DNA from: an uncultured SAR86 cluster bacterium
Lineage (GTDB): Bacteria; Pseudomonadota; Gammaproteobacteria; Magnimaribacterales; TMED112
NCBI GenBank assembly: GCA_902563885.1
Contig: CACEYZ010000002.1
Span: forward strand, 90,115 to 154,114
Direction of reading: 5' to 3'
DNA: 64,000 nucleotides
The notes below the pieces were generated by a model. That model was not told the origin of the DNA. It saw only the letters and a list, made by a program, of their open reading frames with translations, and made no database searches. Below are positions 14,962 to 24,286 of the stretch, one piece after another (the stretch's first letter is position 1; every line of letters starts with the position of its first letter). The position numbers were made by a program, and so were the translations under genes.

Positions 14962-17211
14962 ATGTTGAAAGTAAGAAATTTATTCTTTATTGCTTTTCTA
15001 CTGAATTCTTTTATTTTTGCACAAGATAATAATGAAGGTGTAGAAGAAGTAATCGTAACTGCACAGAAAAAAGAGGAAAGGTATGTTGATGTTCCTGTTT
15101 CTGTGACAACTGTATCAGGTGAAGCTTTAGAAATTGCTAGAGCTGGATATGTGCAAGAAATTGTTCAAGCGTCTCCTTCCGTAACATACAACAGAACAGC
15201 CGGTATGAGAGGTGATGGAATTTATATTAGAGGTATTGGTACTTCATTATTTCAATCAGGAGTTGAGCCTACTGTTTCAGCTGTGCTTGATGGGGTGGTT
15301 CTTGGAAGAACGTATAACTTCTTAACAAACCTTGTTGATATCGAAAGAATTGAGATTCTTCGTGGTCCACAGGGAACTCTTTTTGGAAAAAATGCGTCGG
15401 GTGGTGTAATTAATATTGTTACTAAGGACCCTACTGATGTTGCCTCAACCGATATATATGTTCAATTAGGAAGTAATAATGAGAGAAACTTCACTGCTGC
15501 TTTTAATGGCCCTGTTTTTGGTAATGCTGCTGGAAGATTCACAGTTTTCAATAAGTTCCGTGATGGATTTATCACAAATGAATACCATAAACTTGATAGC
15601 TCTGTAGAAGAATTGATGAATGGTAATGATTCTGAAGGATTCAGAGGTAAATTGTTATGGAATCTTGATAATGGTACAGAAGTCTTGCTTACAGCAGATT
15701 ATGAGAATCAATATAGGACTGGAATTGCTGCAACATTAAGATCAATGCCAAATCCTGGTTTTATTGATGGAGACCCAGTCGCTACAAATGCTGCTTGTGG
15801 GGTTGTTCCTTCTGAAGAGGAAAATTTTTCAACTTGTATGAATCATCCAAGTTTCAATGAAATGGAGCATTCTGGTATTTCTCTTACAATTACAAGAGAT
15901 TTAGATAATCATGTTTTTAAATCTATAACATCTTCAAGAGATTCTAGCATTGCAACAGAACAAGATGTTGATAACCATTGGGATGCAGCATGGACAGTAG
16001 GAATTGCAAGAAATGGTGGTATCAGCGATACACAGCAATTTACTCAGGAATTCCAACTTTCAAATCTAGAGTCAGTAGATGGTCTAGATTACACCTTAGG
16101 ATTCTTCTATTTCACACAAGATCTTTTCAGAAACTTTAATAGGAGAGTGACATGGCCTGCTATTGGATTTGATGGTACTGGGTTCTTTAACACTACTGTA
16201 GATTCAACAAACTGGGCTTTATATGGCGATACTTCATATGAATTATCCGAAAATTTGAGCTTAATTGCCGGTTTAAGATATACAAATGATGAATTGAGCT
16301 ACGACTATGATAGACCAACAGGTCCTATCATAATTCCAAATATTCCGTCTTTTAAAGGTTCTGATTCTGGTGAAGAAAGCAATGTTTCAGGTAGATTAGG
16401 TCTTAAATACAACACTGATGTTGATACTATGTATTTTGCTACATATTCAACAGGTTATAAATCTCCTGGTTGGGACATAATTTTTGAAATGACTCCAGCC
16501 GTTGCTGCTAGAGGCTCAGTTGAACCAGAAACTTCAACAAACTTTGAGGTTGGTATGAAGACGAAAGTACTTAATGACAGTATGATTTTAGCGGTTACTT
16601 ACTTTGATTCTACATTTGATGATTATCAGCAACAGAGCTTCATTGAAGATTTACTACAGTTTAGGCTGGCTAACGTTGGAGAAATATCAACAAGTGGTCT
16701 TGAGGTAGATCTCTTTGGAAGCCCTGCTGAAAACCTCACTGTTAATGCAGGTTTAGCTCTCGTAGATGCAGTTGTAGATTCATGGAATGGTGCGCAATGC
16801 TATGCTGGCCAAACAGAAGCACTAGGTTGTGTAGGTGGTTCACAAGATCTTGCAGGTGGAGAAGTTCCGCTTTCTCCAGATTTCAAAATGTCGGTTGGGT
16901 TTAGATATGATGTTCCAATGGGAGCAAATAATATGTTCATTACTGGCTCTTACAGATATCAAGATGAATTCCAAAGTAGCTGGAATCAATACCCAAATAG
17001 TATTGTTGAAAGCTTTGGGCTGCTTAATGCATCTGTAGGTTATGAAATGATGAATAACTTATCAATAGAGGTATTTGCAAGGAATGTAATGGATGAATTC
17101 TATGTAAATAACTACACTTCAGGTGGACTTCTGGGTGATCAAATGTATTTAAATCATGATCATCAACGACTATGGGGTGTAAACCTCAAGTACACCATAG
17201 GTGGAGAATAA
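14962..17211 (+). CDS. TonB-dependent outer-membrane receptor
   Basis: 749 residues from the ATG at 14962, which has GGGGGT a few bases upstream; an ATG at 14950 is in frame. A signal peptide (~1-21) is followed by EEVIVTAQKKEERYVDVPVS, the typical N-terminal TonB-box/plug entry, a plug domain with YIRGIGTSLF and RIEILRGPQGTLFGKNASGG, then a ~600-residue beta-barrel ending in aromatic-rich strands. Such receptors pull large or scarce ligands through the outer membrane. Its place between two sulfatases and a GH3 glycosidase suggests an oligosaccharide or glycoside ligand. No SusD partner is present, as expected outside Bacteroidetes. Confidence 0.95.
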   Translation: MLKVRNLFFIAFLLNSFIFAQDNNEGVEEVIVTAQKKEERYVDVPVSVTTVSGEALEIARAGYVQEIVQASPSVTYNRTAGMRGDGIYIRGIGTSLFQSGVEPTVSAVLDGVVLGRTYNFLTNLVDIERIEILRGPQGTLFGKNASGGVINIVTKDPTDVASTDIYVQLGSNNERNFTAAFNGPVFGNAAGRFTVFNKFRDGFITNEYHKLDSSVEELMNGNDSEGFRGKLLWNLDNGTEVLLTADYENQYRTGIAATLRSMPNPGFIDGDPVATNAACGVVPSEEENFSTCMNHPSFNEMEHSGISLTITRDLDNHVFKSITSSRDSSIATEQDVDNHWDAAWTVGIARNGGISDTQQFTQEFQLSNLESVDGLDYTLGFFYFTQDLFRNFNRRVTWPAIGFDGTGFFNTTVDSTNWALYGDTSYELSENLSLIAGLRYTNDELSYDYDRPTGPIIIPNIPSFKGSDSGEESNVSGRLGLKYNTDVDTMYFATYSTGYKSPGWDIIFEMTPAVAARGSVEPETSTNFEVGMKTKVLNDSMILAVTYFDSTFDDYQQQSFIEDLLQFRLANVGEISTSGLEVDLFGSPAENLTVNAGLALVDAVVDSWNGAQCYAGQTEALGCVGGSQDLAGGEVPLSPDFKMSVGFRYDVPMGANNMFITGSYRYQDEFQSSWNQYPNSIVESFGLLNASVGYEMMNNLSIEVFARNVMDEFYVNNYTSGGLLGDQMYLNHDHQRLWGVNLKYTIGGE

Positions 17212-17225
17212 TTTAAGTTATCGCG

Positions 17226-19157
17226 ATGAATAAAATAGGTAAATATACCCTCTACCTATTGGTTGTCGCAGCATTCTTGTGGGCTTTAAACGTTTATTTA
17301 AAGCCCATAAGTCATGCTAAAGTTTTATTAAATTCAAGTGGCGAAGTGGAAAATAAAATAGAAGATAACTTTCTATACAGAGACCTAAACAAAAATGGCA
17401 AGTTAGATATATATGAGGACTCCAGACAACCAGTTGAATCTAGAGTCGAAGACTTACTTTCGCAGATGACTCTGGAAGAAAAGGTTGGACAAATGTTTCA
17501 CCCGCCAGTTCTTATCAAGCCTGACCCTTTATTCAAATCTTTTTTAGATGCAATGAGTGGTGGCGTTTCAATGGAAGAATTTATTTCTTTAAAACATATA
17601 TCACACTTCAATTTTTACGGCGAAGCTGCACCTATTGATATAGCAATAAGGTTAAACCAGCTTCAAAAAGTTGCCGAAGAAACTAGACTTGGTATACCTG
17701 TGACATTCAGCACCGACCCCCTTCATGAAGTGCCTCGTGGAGGTGGCATAGCAGCTTTTTCCTTAGATGGCATTTCTAAGTGGCCATCACAACTTGGATT
17801 TGCGGCTACAAGAGATACAGACTTAATTTTTAAATTTGGACAAATTGCTTCAGCTGAATATCGTGCAATGGGTTTTAGAACAGGACTTCATCCAATGAGT
17901 GATTTGGCTACAGAGCCAAGATGGGCAAGAAATTTTGGAACTTTTGGTTCTAATGCCGACCTCTCGTCTGAAATGACGGTTGCATATGTGAAAGGATTTC
18001 AAGGAGATGAGATTGATAAAAATAGTGTTCATACTATGGTTAAGCATTTCCCAGGTGGAGGGCCACAAGAGGGTGGACTAGACCCTCATCTAAAATCAGG
18101 TGAAAATCAAATATATCCAGGCAATAACTTTGATTATCATTTGAAGCCTTTCCAGGCAGCAATAGATAATGGAATGAAAGTTGTAATGCCCTATTACGGA
18201 ATACCAAAAGGGCAAACTGATGAAGATGTAGCGATGGCCTTTAATAAATATATTCTTACAGATCTGTTAAGAGATCAGATGAATTTTGAAGGTGTTGTTT
18301 GTACAGATTGGGGAGTAATTGAGGGAAGGCATTGGGGAGTTGATGATCTTTCAATAAGTGAAAGATATGAAAAATCAATTAATGCAGGAGTAGATCAGTA
18401 TGGAGGTGAAAATAAGCCAGAGTATGTTGTTGATCTAGTAAATGAGGGAAAAATCAGCGAAGAAAGGATAGATGAGTCTGTAAGAAGAATTTTAACCAAT
18501 AAATTTGAATTAGGTTTATTCGAAGGTCCTTTTGTTGATGAGGGACTAGTTTCAGAACTTGTTAACAAAGTAGATTACATTGAACAAGGCCTTGATGCCC
18601 AAAGGAAGTCTGTGGTATTGCTTTCAAATAAAGATAATACTCTTCCACTTCCTAAGAGCTTAAATATTTTTGTTGATGGTATGAGTGAAGAGGAAGCTGC
18701 AAATTTTGGGAATGTTGTTGATAGCCACGAAAATGCTGATTATGTCCTTTTGTTCTTAAACACAGTATTTAACGGCAACCAGCCATCTGGAATTGATAGA
18801 GTTCTTGATAACATGTTAAGCACAATGTTTCCTAATATGGATTTGAATTACGATGAGGAAATTAATACAAAAATCGAAAAATATTCACAAGAGTCAAAAC
18901 TAATAATTATTTCAGACTTAAATAGACCAGCAATATTGACAACAGCAGAGGAAAAAAGCTTAGGTCTTATAGGCACTTTTGGTGTACAAGATAAAGTTAT
19001 TCTTGAAACTATTTTTGGAGATAATAACCCGTCAGGAAAATTACCTTTTGAAATACCATCATCTATGGAAGAAGTTGAGAGCCAAAATCCTGATGTAGCA
19101 GATGATACAAATAATCCTATATTCAAATATGGGCATGGTTTAAGTTATAAGGATTAA
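17226..19157 (+). CDS. glycoside hydrolase family 3 (beta-glucosidase type)
   Basis: 643 residues. An N-terminal hydrophobic helix (~7-25) anchors or exports it, and the segment DLNKNGKLDIYED resembles an EF-hand calcium loop. The GH3 TIM-barrel starts at VEDLLSQMTLEEKVGQMFHP. The family signature FEGVVCTDWGVIEG carries the nucleophile Asp361, and KHFPGGGPQEGG is the usual K-H-F-P-G motif. A second alpha/beta domain ends with FGDNNPSGKLPFEIP. GH3 enzymes release terminal sugars from beta-glucans or glycosides. The gene follows the TonB receptor by 14 bp and overlaps the next sulfatase by one base. Confidence 0.93.
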   Translation: MNKIGKYTLYLLVVAAFLWALNVYLKPISHAKVLLNSSGEVENKIEDNFLYRDLNKNGKLDIYEDSRQPVESRVEDLLSQMTLEEKVGQMFHPPVLIKPDPLFKSFLDAMSGGVSMEEFISLKHISHFNFYGEAAPIDIAIRLNQLQKVAEETRLGIPVTFSTDPLHEVPRGGGIAAFSLDGISKWPSQLGFAATRDTDLIFKFGQIASAEYRAMGFRTGLHPMSDLATEPRWARNFGTFGSNADLSSEMTVAYVKGFQGDEIDKNSVHTMVKHFPGGGPQEGGLDPHLKSGENQIYPGNNFDYHLKPFQAAIDNGMKVVMPYYGIPKGQTDEDVAMAFNKYILTDLLRDQMNFEGVVCTDWGVIEGRHWGVDDLSISERYEKSINAGVDQYGGENKPEYVVDLVNEGKISEERIDESVRRILTNKFELGLFEGPFVDEGLVSELVNKVDYIEQGLDAQRKSVVLLSNKDNTLPLPKSLNIFVDGMSEEEAANFGNVVDSHENADYVLLFLNTVFNGNQPSGIDRVLDNMLSTMFPNMDLNYDEEINTKIEKYSQESKLIIISDLNRPAILTTAEEKSLGLIGTFGVQDKVILETIFGDNNPSGKLPFEIPSSMEEVESQNPDVADDTNNPIFKYGHGLSYKD

Positions 19158-20635
19158 TGTCTACAAAGATAGCAATCTTAATTTTGCTTTTTATAAGCTT
19201 TTTCTCTCATACTGAAAATACGCCAAAACCAAATTTCATCATTATTTACTTAGATGATATGGGTTACTCTGATGTTGGAATCTATAAGGATGAAAGGCTT
19301 AAAACACCAAATATAGATTTACTTTCGAATAGTGGGCAGATTTGGACTAATTTTTATGCATCATCAGCAGTTTGTACTCCGAGTAGAGCTGGTTTACTTA
19401 CTGGCAGACTCCCTGTAAGAAATGGTTTATATGGCAATACAATTGGGGTATTTTTTCCAGGCAGTGGTACAGGAATTCCTTACTCAGAACTCACATTTCC
19501 AGAAGTTTTGAATGAAAATGGATATACGACTGGCATTTTTGGAAAATGGCATCTGGGAGACAAGAAAAAATTTTGGCCAACTCGACATGGGTTTGATGAG
19601 TGGGTAGGAATTCCGTATTCAAATGATATGGACTGGAAAGTTGGTGATATTGACTTGGAATATCTCTTCAGGAATCCATCGTTAGCTCTCGAAAAATATG
19701 GAGAAATTGCACCTAAAATTGTTGAAAAAATTAGAAATCCAAATATTGATGACTGGAATGTTCCTCTACATAAAAGTATTAAACATTCAAATAATTCATT
19801 TTCAGATGAAACTCTTGAGAGACCTGCTGATCAACATACGATCACAAAAAAATTTACAGAAGAAAGTCTGAAATTTATCGAAAAATCTGCTGAAAATAAT
19901 AAGAGTTTCTTTTTGTTTCTTTCACATAGCATGCCACATGTACCGTTATTCAGATCAGATGGTTTTGTTGACTCTACTAAACTAGGCTTATACGCAGATG
20001 TTTTAGCAGAAATTGATTGGAGCGTAGGAGAAGTTTTAGAGAAAATTAAAAATATTGGTATTGATGAAAATACATATGTAATTTTTACAAGTGATAATGG
20101 TCCATGGCTTCTTTATCCAAATAATGCTGGTTCTGCAAAGCCCCTAAGAGATGGAAAAGGAACTACTTTTGAAGGAGGGATGAGAGTTATGACTATTTTT
20201 AAAGGGCCAAATATAAAGACAGGAATAGTAAAAGATATTGGATCACAATTAGATTTTTTCACAACCATATTGACTTTGGCAGATATTGAAGCTCCTTTTA
20301 ATCCAGAGGATAGTTATGATTTATCAAAAACATTAAAATACCTAGAGCCTAGTCCAAGGCAAATAATACCCTACTTCGTTGGTTCTGAATTAAGAGCATT
20401 TAGATACAAAAATCATAAAATTCATTTCATTACACAGGGTGCTTATAATCTTCCTCCTGAACGTATGGAACATGAAATTCCAATTCTCTTTAATTTAACA
20501 ACAGACATTGGCGAAGAAGAAGAGCTTTTGAATTTAGACACGATAAATGAGATAAAAAGGCAAGTTGATCTCTTTCAAAAGGATTTAAGAATTAAAAATT
20601 CTCTTCTTGATATTCAGTATATAGATCTAAATTAG
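19157..20635 (+). CDS. secreted sulfatase (canonical formylglycine motif)
   Basis: 492 residues with a signal peptide (~1-20). Motifs: PNFIIIYLDDMGYSDVG (metal-binding DD), the modification site C73-T-P-S-R77 with AGLLTG, GIFGKWHLGD and TSDNGPW. This is a typical periplasmic or secreted S1-family sulfatase that hydrolyses a sulfate ester using a formylglycine made from Cys73. The ATG shares a base with the GH3 stop (TAATG). Together with the first sulfatase, it could remove sulfate before or after the glycosidase acts. No formylglycine-generating enzyme is seen in the window. Confidence 0.93.
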   Translation: MSTKIAILILLFISFFSHTENTPKPNFIIIYLDDMGYSDVGIYKDERLKTPNIDLLSNSGQIWTNFYASSAVCTPSRAGLLTGRLPVRNGLYGNTIGVFFPGSGTGIPYSELTFPEVLNENGYTTGIFGKWHLGDKKKFWPTRHGFDEWVGIPYSNDMDWKVGDIDLEYLFRNPSLALEKYGEIAPKIVEKIRNPNIDDWNVPLHKSIKHSNNSFSDETLERPADQHTITKKFTEESLKFIEKSAENNKSFFLFLSHSMPHVPLFRSDGFVDSTKLGLYADVLAEIDWSVGEVLEKIKNIGIDENTYVIFTSDNGPWLLYPNNAGSAKPLRDGKGTTFEGGMRVMTIFKGPNIKTGIVKDIGSQLDFFTTILTLADIEAPFNPEDSYDLSKTLKYLEPSPRQIIPYFVGSELRAFRYKNHKIHFITQGAYNLPPERMEHEIPILFNLTTDIGEEEELLNLDTINEIKRQVDLFQKDLRIKNSLLDIQYIDLN

Positions 20636-20694
20636 TCAGCTATATTATGCGAAGTTTATAAAATTTTTTTTCTTAATTAAGTAAAAATTTATTA

Positions 20695-20700
20695 TATAAT
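20695..20700 (+). promoter_or_regulatory. -10 box just before the acyl-CoA carboxylase operon
   Basis: TATAAT at 20695-20700 is followed 8 bases later by the ATG at 20709, so the transcript would start within one or two bases of the start codon. No Shine-Dalgarno is visible. The upstream 60 bp are A/T runs with no good -35 box. This marks the start of the operon 20709-26830. Confidence 0.45.
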
Positions 20701-20708
20701 TTGCGTAA

Positions 20709-22352
20709 ATGTATAAAAATATTGCACCCAAATTAAAATCATCAATTGATAGAAGCTCAGATTCCTTTATTAAGAATAAGGAAATAATGCTTGAGAAAAT
20801 AGAGAAGCTTAATGCTTTGTTAAAAGAAGCAGAACTTGGAGGTGGTCAATATCACCTTGATAGGTTAGCAAAGCAAGGAAAACTCCCAGCAAGAGACAGA
20901 GTTAAGCTTCTTTTAGATCCAGATACTCCTTTTCTTGAAATATCCCCTTTTGCTGCACACGGAACTAGCTATACAGTTGGAGGTGGTTGTGTTGTAGGAA
21001 TTGGTCTTGTTGCTGGTAAAGAGTGTGTAATATTTGCAAATGATCCCTCAGTTTTGGGTGGTGCGATGACAGTTTATGTCCAAGAAAAATGGATGAGAGC
21101 AATTCAAATTTCTCGAGATAATAAAATTCCATTCATCAACTTTGTTGAATCTGCAGGTGCGGATCTGAGAGGTGCCCAAGGTAGTGCAACGGAAACAAGA
21201 CAACTTCAATACCCTCATTTCGCTTCCTCAGGTAGGTCTTTCTATGAAATGACAGAGTTATCAAAATTAAAAATTCCAGTAATTTCTGTAGTCTTTGGCT
21301 CATCAACAGCTGGGGGGGCATATCAGCCGGGAATGTCAGATTACAATATTTTTATAAGAAATCAATCTAAAGCTTTTCTAGCCGGCCCTCCCCTAGTTCA
21401 AATGGCAACTGGAGAAATTTCTGATGATGAAACACTAGGTGGGGCAAAAATGCATTCTGAGATATCAGGTTTTTCTGACTACTTAGCAGAGAATGACAAT
21501 GATGCAATTAGAATTTGTAGAAATGTTGTTAATCATCTAAACATTAATAAGAAAACTAACTTCTCTTTAAAGACTTCTTGTGAGCCTGCTTTTGACTCAG
21601 AGGATCTTCTTGGTTTATTCAGTGATGATTTAAAAACTCAAGTTGATATCCGTGAAGTAATAATGAGAATTGTTGATGATTCACGATTTGAGGAGTATAA
21701 GCCTCTTTACGATAGCTCTATGGTTTGTGGTTGGGCAAATGTCTTTGGTTATCCTATAGGTATTTTAGGAAATAATGGTCCTATATATCCTGAAACAGCT
21801 GAAAAATCCGCAACGTTTATTCAGCTTTGTAACCAAACCAATACTCCTATTGTCTTCCTTCACAATGTTACAGGGTTTCTTGTTGGCAAAGAGTTCGAGA
21901 GACAGGCAATTATAAAAAAGGGTTCTCAACTTATAAATGCAGTATCTAATTCAAATGTTCCTCATATAAGCTTCATTATTGGTGCTTCATACGGTGCAGG
22001 AACATATGCTATGTCAGGCAGAGCATTTAATAATAGATTTTTGTTTACCTGGCCATCAGCAAAAATAGCTGTTATGGGGCCTAAACAATTTGCAGGTGTG
22101 ATGTCTTTAGTAAGAAGAGCAAAGGCGAAAAGAAAGGGTGAAAAATTTGATGAAAAACTAGATAAACAGCTTGTTGAAATGATTGAAACATTAGCTGAAA
22201 AAGAATCTTTAGCTCTTTCAGCCAGCAGCATGGTTACTGATGATGGAATTATTGATCCAAGAGATACTAGAAATGTTCTAGGATTTTCACTTTCAATCTC
22301 AGACAATAATTTAATTAAAGGTGCTGATGGATATGGAGTTTTCAGACTATGA
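20709..22352 (+). CDS. acyl-CoA carboxylase, carboxyltransferase (beta) subunit
   Basis: 547 residues, a biotin-dependent carboxyltransferase of the methylcrotonyl-/geranyl-CoA type. The N-terminus has GGGQYHLDRLAKQGKLPARD, and the oxyanion-hole glycine loops are SAGADLRGAQG and FGSSTAGGAYQPGMSDY; the second half has FLVGKEFERQAIIKKGSQLI and GASYGAGTYAMSGRAF. It transfers carboxyl from biotin to a branched acyl-CoA. The partner alpha subunit overlaps it by ATGA, and an AtuA-family gene follows, which favours the geranyl-CoA (AtuC) role over leucine-pathway MccB; the sequence alone does not settle it. Confidence 0.9.
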   Translation: MYKNIAPKLKSSIDRSSDSFIKNKEIMLEKIEKLNALLKEAELGGGQYHLDRLAKQGKLPARDRVKLLLDPDTPFLEISPFAAHGTSYTVGGGCVVGIGLVAGKECVIFANDPSVLGGAMTVYVQEKWMRAIQISRDNKIPFINFVESAGADLRGAQGSATETRQLQYPHFASSGRSFYEMTELSKLKIPVISVVFGSSTAGGAYQPGMSDYNIFIRNQSKAFLAGPPLVQMATGEISDDETLGGAKMHSEISGFSDYLAENDNDAIRICRNVVNHLNINKKTNFSLKTSCEPAFDSEDLLGLFSDDLKTQVDIREVIMRIVDDSRFEEYKPLYDSSMVCGWANVFGYPIGILGNNGPIYPETAEKSATFIQLCNQTNTPIVFLHNVTGFLVGKEFERQAIIKKGSQLINAVSNSNVPHISFIIGASYGAGTYAMSGRAFNNRFLFTWPSAKIAVMGPKQFAGVMSLVRRAKAKRKGEKFDEKLDKQLVEMIETLAEKESLALSASSMVTDDGIIDPRDTRNVLGFSLSISDNNLIKGADGYGVFRL

Positions 22353-24286
22353 AGCTTAAAAAAATCCTTGTAGCAAATAGAGGCGAAATTGCGCTCAGAA
22401 TTATTAAAACTATTAAAGAAATGGGCTTAGAAGCTGTTGCTATGTATGTAGAAATTGATAAAAACTCTGCATATGTTCAGAATTCTGACCATGCATTTAA
22501 ACTCGATAATGGATATATGAATCAAGATGAAATTATTAATAAAGCAAAGCAATTTAATGTAGATGCAATACATCCTGGCTATGGGTTTTTGTCTGAAAAT
22601 GCAGAGTTTTGCAAAAAAGTAAAAAATGAAAAGATTGTTTGGATTGGACCGGACGCAGAAACAATTGAATTAATGGGAGACAAAATTAATTCCAAAAATT
22701 TTTGTGTAAAACAAAATATTCCAACACTCAGCAAAACCTCTAAACTCTCTGATGCCAAAAAAATAGGTTATCCAATTTTAGTAAAGGCCTCTGCAGGAGG
22801 TGGTGGTAAAGGAATGAGAGTAGTTAATTCACCAAAAGAACTTGATGACTCTGTAGCAGCAGCCAAAAGAGAGGCTAAATCAAGTTTTGGAGATAACAGA
22901 GTCTTTTTAGAGAAGTTCATTGAAAAATCTAGGCATATTGAGGTTCAAGTATTAGGTGATAATTTCGGGAATGTAATACATCTTGGTGAGAGAGAATGCT
23001 CAATTCAAAGAAGGCACCAAAAAATTATAGAAGAAAGTCCGTCTTTAAGGCTTACTGAAGACCTAAGACAAAATATTACAAGTACAGCTGTTGAGTTAGC
23101 AAAAAAGTTAAACTATAAATCTGCAGGAACTGTTGAATTTATTTTTGATGAAAATACGAACGAATTTTGGTTTTTAGAGGTAAATACTCGTCTCCAAGTT
23201 GAGCATCCAGTTACAGAAATGGTAACAGGCATCGATCTTGTTAAAGAACAAATAAAGGTTGCTAGTGGAAAAAGACTTTCATTCCAACAATCAGATATAG
23301 TTTTTAAAGGTCATGCTATTGAGGCAAGACTTTATGCAGAAAATCCAAATAATGACTTTCTTCCTGAAACTGGAACTATTGCTAACTTATCTTTTTCGAA
23401 CTCAGCAAATATTAGATGGGACTCAGGAATCAAAAAAGGAGATAAAGTTACTCCAGACTTTGACCCCATGCTTGCAAAAGTAATTTCTTTCTCAGAGACA
23501 AGGGAAGAATCAGCAAATATCTTATCAAAAGAACTTAAATCTATTCATCTACCAGGTGTTATAACAAATAAAGATTTTTTGATTGGATGTCTAGAAAATA
23601 AATCATTTCTTAGTGGCAAAACTACCTCAGATTTTATTGAAAGGGAATACAAGAAGTTATTTCCTCTAAAGGATAAGGGAAATATAGATAGATGTATGAA
23701 AGCTACAGTTGCTTGGTTACAATTTTACCAAAAAACTAATAACAGCAATCTTAATTTTTTACCAAGAAACTGGACAAATGGAATATTGCCAAAGTCTACT
23801 CTCTCCTTTCAATTAAATGATGAAGAGTATATTTTTAAATATTCAAATACTGGAAATTTTTTGGAAATTTACAGAGAGCACTTTGAACGAATTTCACTTT
23901 CAAAAATTGAAATGATAGAAGTTAGTGAGAATTTAATAATCTGTGAGATTGATGGAACAATCCTAAATGCCTCCATCACCAAATTTGGAGAAAATATTTC
24001 AATTAATTCTGGTCAAGGGGATTTGATATTAAGAATTTTACCAACTTTTAATGATCCAAATGAGGTAGTTACTGAGGGAAGCTTAACGGCACCTATGCCA
24101 GGCAAAATTATTAAGATAAATGCAAAATTAAATAAATCTGTAAAAGCTGGTGAGACACTTTTAATACTTGAAGCTATGAAGATGGAACATGCTGTAAAAG
24201 CAGTATCTGATGGTAAAATTTCCGAAATGTATGTAAAAACAGGAGATCAGGTCGAAAGTGGTGCAAACCTACTTAAGATTGATTGA
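22349..24286 (+). CDS. acyl-CoA carboxylase, biotin carboxylase/BCCP (alpha) subunit
   Basis: 645 residues. The biotin-carboxylase domain (~1-450) starts KKILVANRGEIALRI, has the ATP-grasp glycine loop KASAGGGGKGMRVV, GERECSIQRRHQKIIEE and EVNTRLQVEHPVTE. A short beta region is followed by the biotinyl domain with LEAMKMEHAV near the end (biotinylated Lys ~611). It carboxylates biotin for the beta subunit encoded upstream. The start overlaps that gene's stop (ATGA). Biotinylation would need BirA, encoded at 11147. Probable AtuF or MccA equivalent. Confidence 0.93.
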   Translation: MKLKKILVANRGEIALRIIKTIKEMGLEAVAMYVEIDKNSAYVQNSDHAFKLDNGYMNQDEIINKAKQFNVDAIHPGYGFLSENAEFCKKVKNEKIVWIGPDAETIELMGDKINSKNFCVKQNIPTLSKTSKLSDAKKIGYPILVKASAGGGGKGMRVVNSPKELDDSVAAAKREAKSSFGDNRVFLEKFIEKSRHIEVQVLGDNFGNVIHLGERECSIQRRHQKIIEESPSLRLTEDLRQNITSTAVELAKKLNYKSAGTVEFIFDENTNEFWFLEVNTRLQVEHPVTEMVTGIDLVKEQIKVASGKRLSFQQSDIVFKGHAIEARLYAENPNNDFLPETGTIANLSFSNSANIRWDSGIKKGDKVTPDFDPMLAKVISFSETREESANILSKELKSIHLPGVITNKDFLIGCLENKSFLSGKTTSDFIEREYKKLFPLKDKGNIDRCMKATVAWLQFYQKTNNSNLNFLPRNWTNGILPKSTLSFQLNDEEYIFKYSNTGNFLEIYREHFERISLSKIEMIEVSENLIICEIDGTILNASITKFGENISINSGQGDLILRILPTFNDPNEVVTEGSLTAPMPGKIIKINAKLNKSVKAGETLLILEAMKMEHAVKAVSDGKISEMYVKTGDQVESGANLLKID

